From Aedes albopictus (taxonomy: Eukaryota; Arthropoda; Insecta; Diptera; Culicidae), in the NCBI RefSeq assembly GCF_035046485.1, contig NC_085137.1:129584703-129648702 (forward strand): a DNA stretch of 64,000 bases. Direction: 5' to 3'. Below are positions 34,101 through 43,100 of the stretch, piece after piece; position 1 is the stretch's first letter, and every line of letters begins with the position of its first letter. The notes under the pieces are model-generated. The model was not told the origin of the DNA. It saw only the letters and a list, made by a program, of their open reading frames with translations, and did no database searches. The translations under genes and the position numbers were made by a program.

Positions 34101-37100
34101 TGGTTTTGAGGGGATGGTCATCGATAAACAACTTGCGCTTATTGCAAAATCCTTCAGCACCAGACTCTACTCACCTCTCATCGTTCCCCTTTTTAACGTT
34201 TAAAATATTCTGTAGTTGACAAATCACTAGTTCACGGTGCACGCATCGTTTTTGCTCTACCGCCACCTACTCAGCGGTTTGCTTAACACAGGGCTGCCCA
34301 ACGTACGGCCCGCGGGCCGGTTCCGGCCCGCGAGGACATTTTGTGCGGCCCGCGGCACGATTGGACAAAAATGATAGAATTTAGCTCGAGATTTTATTAT
34401 TCTGAATCAAGCTTGCTATTTGGTGAAAACATTCGCGAAATGATGCGATCCGCTTTCAACAACGAATACGTTTTCACCCTTCCTCGCTTTATCAAACCAA
34501 CCTCCCGTACGAATAGCACACGAATAGACTCGACGCTGATCAGCATTGTTGGCTGCTCCGTTTCGCCGTTGAGCTGTTGCGTTCCAGCCAAGCCTGTTTT
34601 TTCATCGCTTTCGATGCTTTTCGATCAGCTTATCGCGATGCATCGTAGGCTGGAAACGTTATTGGTGTGGTGTCGGTACATGCGAACGTTGCTTCTGTGT
34701 GCGTGTCGAGCGTTCGTGCCGTAGCTTCTAAAACCAACCCATTCGATGTTGTTCGGCTGTTCGAGTGAGCATGTGGCGGCACTGACAGATGTGTGCAAAA
34801 TCGTTTGTGAGTTACATCATGTTCGTTTTGCCACTTCTTTGCCTCTGGTCATCGCTGAGCAGTGTACAGTTCAATCGCAAGCGATAAAAATACATTTGAT
34901 AAGTTGATTGAGCATTCGTGAGATGATAATTTGCATCATTGTTCTGAATATTTTCCTTTTTCAATGGAAATGTATTTCAATAATTTTAAAAAATAAAATG
35001 ACTTTTTAGAGTATATTTTGTAAAATTTTTAATAGATTTAAAAATATGCAAGCATTTGGTTTGAGTGTCCTACAGAATTGAAGTAAAAGATTCTTAACAA
35101 TAAAATAATGTGTAATGTGAAAATTCGCTTGATAAGATTGTAAAACAAAATTTAGGAAAACCATGAAAAATTTAATCACAATTTTTGAAGCTTTCAGAGA
35201 TTTTTTGTGCCATTCAATAGCTCTGTCTGGTACTACATTGAAACATGTTATTGAAACTTCCTAAATACTTTGTCAAGCTCCAATATTCTGCAAGAAATCA
35301 AAAAACCTTTCAAATTTCATTAGAAACATTAAACTGCAAAAAAGTTCTTTTCTATTATCTAGCCATGTTCAGAAAAGATAAAAAAAATAATGTATTATTA
35401 ACGAATTTTTATTTCTGGCCCGTCGACTGGTATGCAGTTTCGCCAGTGGCCCGCGGCCGAAAAAGGTTGAGCAGGCCTGCGTGGTTAGCATTGGGCGATT
35501 ATGTTTTCTTAATGATGATTTCCATAGCAATTTGTTCCAAGTGATACGTCTGCTTTTCTGTGCCTTTGATGTACGAAGTTCCGAGCCTGGCCTTTAAAGT
35601 AGTTATTGCAAAGGCTCTTGGGATGTTCAGATCTGCTATGCAGAAATGTCTTGACGAAGAAATCTTCCCAGAGGTTTGGAAGCGGCGGAGCCTGGTCCTT
35701 TTGACAAATGGGGGGGGGGGGGGGGGGGGCATCTAAAGATCCGTCGACAAATAGACCAATATGCTTGCACAACACAGCGGGAAAGGTGCTCGAGAGGATC
35801 ATCTTCAACAAACGATGTCCAAAGGTTTGGAATCGGCTACGCAGGTCATACCGATGCTCTGCGGTCGAACATGACCCTTCTATCGAACAAGTGGCCGTGT
35901 CAAGATGGGATAAATCCCATCTGCTCTTCACGCTACGATCAGTACACCTATTTTTTAAAAATATGCGTAAATGCTACCCATATTTGAGTGAACATTACGC
36001 AAATGGGGGTAAATAAAACTCATAATAAATTTTGTTGTTGTTTCTACCGAATCCATGGTAAAATTAAGAACTGTACCAACAATTTTCAACCGAATGCAAA
36101 ATTCTGTTAATTGTACTGAAACATTGTCAATATTACCATGCGTGTATTAATGTTGACTAAAACATTCTTGGTTCTACTATTTGGGCATTGTAATTTCGAT
36201 CATGTAGACTTGAATGTTGCGCGTCTTAGATAAACATGGTCAAAAATACAATGTCAAAATAGTAACATCAAGAATGTTTTCAGTCAATGGTACTTCACGC
36301 ATGGTAATATTGACAATGTTTCAGTACAATTAACAGAATTTTGCATTCGGTTGAAAATTGTTGGTACAGTTCTTAATTTTACCATGGATTCGGTAGAAAC
36401 AACAACAAAATTTATTTCAGTGATATACTCATTTATGGATAATGCCTAGTGGAGCGACACTAGTTTTTCCAAGACAAAATTGTACGTGGATTTGCTAACT
36501 GAACAAGACGAATCAGAACCGTCGTTTTTTGAATCACCGTTCGAACCGTCGTTCGATTGAAGAGCGAGACAGCACGCAAACTGACACATCGCTATGACCT
36601 ATTTGACGTAGGAGCCTCACGTGCGTGAGATTCTCTCTCTCTCGATTAGTGCGGTTTGTTTTTGATCCAATCTGACATTTATTTTATGCTGCTCATGCTG
36701 CCGATGCTGCCAGCGTGGGCCTGTAGCATAATGAAAATTTTACTAATAATATTAGTCTTGTAGCTTGTAACTTGCTATTTTCTGTTGCATAAAAATTCTA
36801 CAAGTACAAGTTACAAGTCCAATATTACAAGTCGGTCGGACTAATATTATTAGTCGAATTTACAAGTGTTTGTTGCATGAACAAACTACAAGTATAAAAT
36901 ATTAGCTATCACTTGTACTTTTGATTACAAGTCTCAAAGGTCTTGTAAAAAAATACAAGTTAATTTAAATTATTGTAGAAGTCATATTTAGTTTTAAATA
37001 TATCAATTTACCATTTTGATGAACTTAAGAGATATTATTTATCCAATATGTCAACCTTTTCCAGTTTTCTACAATACCCATCTTTGATTGGTAATTCTTG

Positions 37101-40100
37101 GCAAAGTTATGTATTATGGTCACTACACCAAATCGAAAGCGCGACTTTAAGCACACTTGAAATTGCAAATGCGAAATCAATTTCAATCAATTGGCTTCTT
37201 TAGATGTGTTGAAATATGTAATTCCATATACTGAATCTACATGTCAAACAGCCGAGATCCAAATTTTCATGAATTTTGGTGCCCGAGAACCTATTTAAAA
37301 ATCAATTTGAAGTTTGTATGGGAGCGATTTGTTGAATCACCCCTCGTCGCTTTTTGTACTGGGCCGAGCTGTCAAGCAGTTGCCCAGCTGTCAAAAGGTG
37401 ATATCAAAAAATCTCTTCAAATGTGATTTTAGGTACCAAAATAAAGTTCTAACAGTGTTCTCTCATATAAAATCAAAAAAATCAATACATTTTTCAAAAT
37501 TTTAAAACCCAATTGTTTGCATTGCGCATCATTAAGCTAATTAAAAGCTACAATATGCACTAATCCGAATCGAGTTGCGACATATAAAAGTAGGTAAAAG
37601 CTCAATTTTCACATCCCAGGTCACTTCGGATTTTAATAAGGAGCATAATACCTGTTCCTAAATTTTTACCTATTGTTTTTCAACCAGTACTATTGAATCT
37701 TTGGGACATTTTACTGGTATTTGGTTCAGCATATTCACTAATGTTGCTCCATGTTTTGTGTGTATGTATATTGGTCATTTGTATGTTCATTGTCTTTGAC
37801 GCTTTTGTCGTCTATTTGTCTATGAAAATGCCATAATAAAAACACTCATAATAAACATTAATAGTAAAATAAAATAAAAAATGTGTTTATTTTCAGTAAT
37901 TGGAATACCATACTTTGTAAAAAAAAATATTTCGTCAAAGCGGCCGAAAATGATCCAAACAACATTTGCTTTTCTTCATGTATCGTATAGAGCGTATAGA
38001 GAATGCAAAACGTTGGAATCTATGAAGTTAACTTAATTATTTTATAACGAACATTCTGTTAATCTTTTTCATTTTTCTTCCGGATATTACTCGGAAAATG
38101 CAGAAAATAAACAAACAATACCTGCCATTTCAAATTAATAGTGAACTGTCGGATGAATTTTGACAGGTAAATGATCCAAAACAACTTGTACTTTCATGGT
38201 AATTAATATTACAAGTGCTAATAATATTAGTGGAAAATCGAGCCTTTATGCAACACAAATTATTAGCACTTGTAATATTAGTACTTGTAACTTGTAGCTA
38301 ATATTATTAGCCCGATTATGCTACAGGGCCCTGATGGAGGAGCATAGTCGGAGGGGTGCTCCAATGCATTTTCGGAAGAGTTTGTCGAGATAAAAAGTTA
38401 ACGTTGTAAAAATTTTGGGAAATTCTGGTTTAAAAGTTCAGCATTAAACTTTTCAATGCGTGTTTTATATATTATTAGCTGTCCCGGCAAACTTTGTCTT
38501 GCCAAGCTGTGGGGGTTTGACAGCTGTAACTGTAAGCTGCTCATAACAGCACGGCACTCTAGATTGGTTTGATTTCGATAGTGTTGATTTTCCTCCCAGC
38601 TCATGAAAAATTAGAACTTTATCAATTTTCTTACTTTTGATTTTCGTAACTTTTTGTACATATAAACAGCCACCACGAATGCGAACCGAACCGTTCAGGA
38701 GTCATGCTGATCGGTTCATCCGTTCTTGAGCTTTGTTGTCTCAAAGGAACTTCAAACTCATTTTTATATATATAGATAGATAGATTGAAGATTTATTTGA
38801 CAGAGAATCATTCTAAAGTTAAACGTCCTACGTAATACGCGCATTAACTTTGAAGCTTATAATTCTACAAGAACGCATGGAAACACCCCTTGAATTCAAC
38901 GGCGATTTCCAAACAGCTCAAGCAAATTCCCTTGGAATTGATCTTCGAAGTAAATTCACAATATATCTCAAAAAAGACGAAAAAAAAAACGGTTTTTTCG
39001 GCTTTTTTATTCTGGGATATTTTTGCTTAGGAAAATTAGTGTTTGGCTTGGGAAAATTTTATCCATGTTTGGGTTCACATTACCCATACCTGTGTATTGT
39101 TTCCCTATAGGCGAATCTGACGGAAGCTAACGATCGCTCCGCATCTAGTGGCAGGAATGAGAACCCTACGAAAAGAGTGACTCCGCAAAAAAGTGCCATG
39201 GCGCAGCATAGGGAAAGTGCACTTTTTCACTTTTTCGTATCGAATTCCGCGTCGTAGAGAAACAAACGAGCACTTCTTGGATAGAAAATTTAATTCTCTT
39301 TCAGATGCGCCTAGATCCGGTAGGTACTTACGAACAATTTATGTGATTAATTTGAGGAGCTCTTGCTATGCCTCCGGCGGGCGATCTTCCGGATTTTTTG
39401 TTAGTTGGCCAATCCGGTGTCTGTCGGCGTGGGCATCAAGAATGATGATAATGGAAGCCATTACCAATGAAAAATAGCAACTACTAAGGGGCTGTCCATT
39501 AATTACGTAAGGGTTTATGGGGGGAGGGGGGTTTGAGAAATCATACAAAATTTTTTGGGTTCTCATACAAAAAATCTTACAAGGGGGGGAGGGGGTGTCG
39601 AAAAATCGCTAAAATTCCCTTACGTAATTAATGGACATCCCCTAAGGTAAAATATAAGTTAATTTTGAGGACGAAAAATTGATTTTTTGATGTAAACAAA
39701 CGATTTTCTCCTCATCTCACCTAGCGCCTCTACAATTAGGGGTCATTCGAATTCTTCTATATGTGAGTCTTATTTACGCATTTTTTGAGTATGTGCACTT
39801 TATGGAAAATAGGTAAACTGGTCTTAGCGTGTTGGGCATTTCAAAGGAGCAAAACTAATGTGTGCCAATGCTATCAATTCCTCGATCAATTCTCTAGTTA
39901 CGATAGGCCGAGCCGAAGCCAGAAAATCATAACCACAAAAAAAGACATCAGGTTCATCCAAAAATGTACTATCCACACTTTCGGTGAAGTGTGAAATTTG
40001 TGCAACCGACTGACTTCACTCAAACTCAGGGGGAGTGACAGTAGTTTTGCCAAGCCAAAAAACCTAAAAAAGCCGAAAAAAGACCAAAAAAGTAGCTAAA

Positions 40101-43100
40101 ACCCGCAAAAGTTTTGCGGGTTTTATCAGGTTTTATCGTCTTTTTTTCGACTTTTTTTTGGGGTTTTTCGGCTTGGCAAAACTAGTGTCGCCCCCCCTGC
40201 CCAAACTAGAAACATTTCAAGCATAACTTTTCAATCCGACGTAACTCGAAAATGTAAACAAATCCGGGTTTTCAGCAGCAGGTATAATTCTTAAAGCAAA
40301 TTAAAGATTCCACGTCAATGTTTGATGATTCATTGCTTTACTTGTTTAACTAAGTATATTTTTTATGTAATGAGTTGGTTTTGTTTCTTACCTAGTGCAT
40401 GCTATATCCCTGGTGACGTAAAACACGAAAAAACTTAGGAAAAGTATTTATATATAAAACTGTTTTAGTTGTTGTTGTTTGTTTATTAACAGGAATTTTA
40501 ACCTTTTAAGGGTCATTCATCCCGTACTATTTTAGTAAAATGATCATCAACATTGCCCATGGATTTATTCAGATCAGTGAAAAAGTTAGATACGTCCTTT
40601 TGAAAAATTAAATTGATTTGTTCAAAAGGTTTTCCAGCTGGATCGTTCAGCTCTGCTCAGCTAGGCTTTGCGATTAGACCTGAAAGTCTTCGATGCAGCC
40701 GACGTCGTCTGTTCCAATTCTTTCTACATTGTTTTCTGTGTCTTCACAGACCGACATCAATTGTGACAGCATATTCATCTCTGGTAGTTAGTTCAAAGAT
40801 GAGTGTGGCAACAATTGCGTTGTTAACAAAATTAACAAAATGTGGGATACGCGAGTTTGGCATTTCATGTTTAGTGAAAGTGGCAAAAAGCGCGTCCACA
40901 AGGTTACTTAAATAGAGATTCTATACACAAAATGTTTGGGATAGGCAACTTTTTTTCTCTCATAAAAACGTTCAATAAGCTGTAACTTATCAGAGTGCAT
41001 CCAAAATTTTCAAATTTTTACTGTTTGTCTCTCTCTCTCTCTTCTTGGCGTAACGTCCTCATTGGGACAAAGCCTGCTTCTCAGCTAAGTGTTCTATGAG
41101 CACTTCCACAGTTATTAAGCTCTCAGCTCTGCCAATGACCATTTTGCATGCGTATATCGTGTGGCAGGCACGAATATACTCTATGCCCAAGGAAGTCAAA
41201 GAAATTTCCTTTACGAAAAGATCCTAGACCGACCGGGAATCGAACCCGTCACCCTCAGCATGGTCATGCTGAATACCCGTGCGTTTACCGCCTCGGCTAT
41301 ATGGGCCCTTGTTGTCTACTTGCTATATGTGCATCATTGGTACAAATATGAGCTCGATTTGGCAATTTAACATTTAGTTATTTTTGTGTGGTATTGTAAA
41401 TTTGACTTATTTTCCTCTATATGGATGAAAATGTCAAACCGGTATTACTTTATTCGTCGTGAGAAAATATTACATTTCATAACGTCGTATCAAGTATCAA
41501 TATATTGTTGATAAACGTTAAAAACTTCATTCAATTCGGTTCACTGGCTTCCAAGATATGACAGTTCAAAAATGAGTTGTCTAAAAATAGTGTTTTACCA
41601 GAACGGTTCTAGCTTCGCGAAAGATTAACCAATCGAGCTCAAATTTGTACCAATTTTTGCATACTCTATGAAAAATTACAGCTTATTGAACTTTTTTGTG
41701 AGAGAAAAAAAGTTGCCTAGCCCAAACATTTTGACCATCCCCTGTATGTGTTCCATAGGTCGCATGTTTTTTTACGTCAGATTTTAATGATATCTCGAAA
41801 ATCTTGAAAATCCCAAACATAATCCGGCAATCGGATGCGTACTGCGCAGTTTACGGGCACAAAGATACATGATACATCTTCGGTGTCATCTGGTTACATT
41901 CATTCCCTTGGAGAAAAACTATGGTTACATAAGAATATATGATAATTGTACGGTAGGCACAGCACAATTCCTAAATGTGTTGTATGATCACTAAAACACA
42001 ATCCATTCCACGGTAGACGATAAACTCTATGGTGTATCAATTGTTTATTGTTTATTGTTTTATTTTTATCTGGGTTTGGAAACGTAGAAAACATTTTTTA
42101 AACAAAAAAAAAAACAGAAGTGAAACTCAATGCATCTAGGTCCCCATTCAACGACAGTCAACGTGTATAATGCTGCTCACGGCATCAAGCGACTGCTGAA
42201 GCTGAACCTCATCTATACAGATATGTTATCACTTGTTGATTATTCATTCAATACGGTAACTATTGATCTTTTTTCCAATTATAACACATTCGTTTATCAG
42301 TATGTTGTATACTGGGATAATCTTTTGATACAATCAGAGTTTAAAATTTTCATTTTCAATTAGTACAATCAACGTGATTTTTGAAAATTATATTTTGAGG
42401 GATCAAAATAAAATTCATTTTGGTGGATGAATTTTCTCACTTTTTCATTCATTTTTCTGTCACTGGCAATTTTCAGTGAGGAACAAAACTAGACCATAAA
42501 TCCAGGCTATGCCTCCAATCAATGAAAAAAGAGAGGCGTTCAGCTGACAATGAATTTGGCGAAACACGAATGAAAAATTGAAAATGTCCATCTTAGATTT
42601 TTTTACACTCTGGATACAATGCTATCTTGGCTATAGCTACAGGCTATAGTATCACCATGAAAAGAGCATCTGGCTCAATATTTGTGATAGATATCCTAGT
42701 TGACTAAAACATGAGAAACAGTTATATTTATAGTTTTACACTATACATACTATCTCACATTCACGTTACAAAGTGTAAATCAAATTTTCCTCTTTGCTGA
42801 AAATCCCACAGCTTCCGCGACCAGTTCACCATCGTGCCAATCATGGTCGGCTCGATCAGCAACGACTGGGAGGAAACGTACGGCAAAATCCTGGCGCCGT
42901 ACCTGGCCGATCCGCAGAATCTCTTCGTCATCTCGTCGGACTTTTGCCATTGGGGGGCTCGCTTCCGGTATACGTACTACGAGGACTCGCACGGTCCGAT
43001 CTACAAGTGGATCGAAGTGCTGGACAAGATGGGCATGGACCTGATCGAAACGCTCAAACCGGAGAGCTTTGGGGAGTACCTGCGAAAGTACAACAACACC

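Larger units (their letters stand above)
32151..42811 (+). other. MEMO1 intron 4
   Basis: A 10.66-kb intron, the main transposon sink of the window. The elements recognised inside it are listed separately. Between 32160 and 33147 nothing but AT-rich sequence is seen, apart from small palindromes around CTCAAAATT/AATTTTGAG near 32600-32760. Confidence 0.9.

Noticed and set aside
34341..34724. 127-codon frame inside the hAT-like element as a transposase
   Set aside because: Ser/Cys/Leu-rich with no hAT dimerisation or catalytic motif.
39366..39566. Minus-strand frame with a hydrophobic stretch
   Set aside because: Half of it lies in the Harbinger-type MITE; the remaining 30 codons are too short to support.
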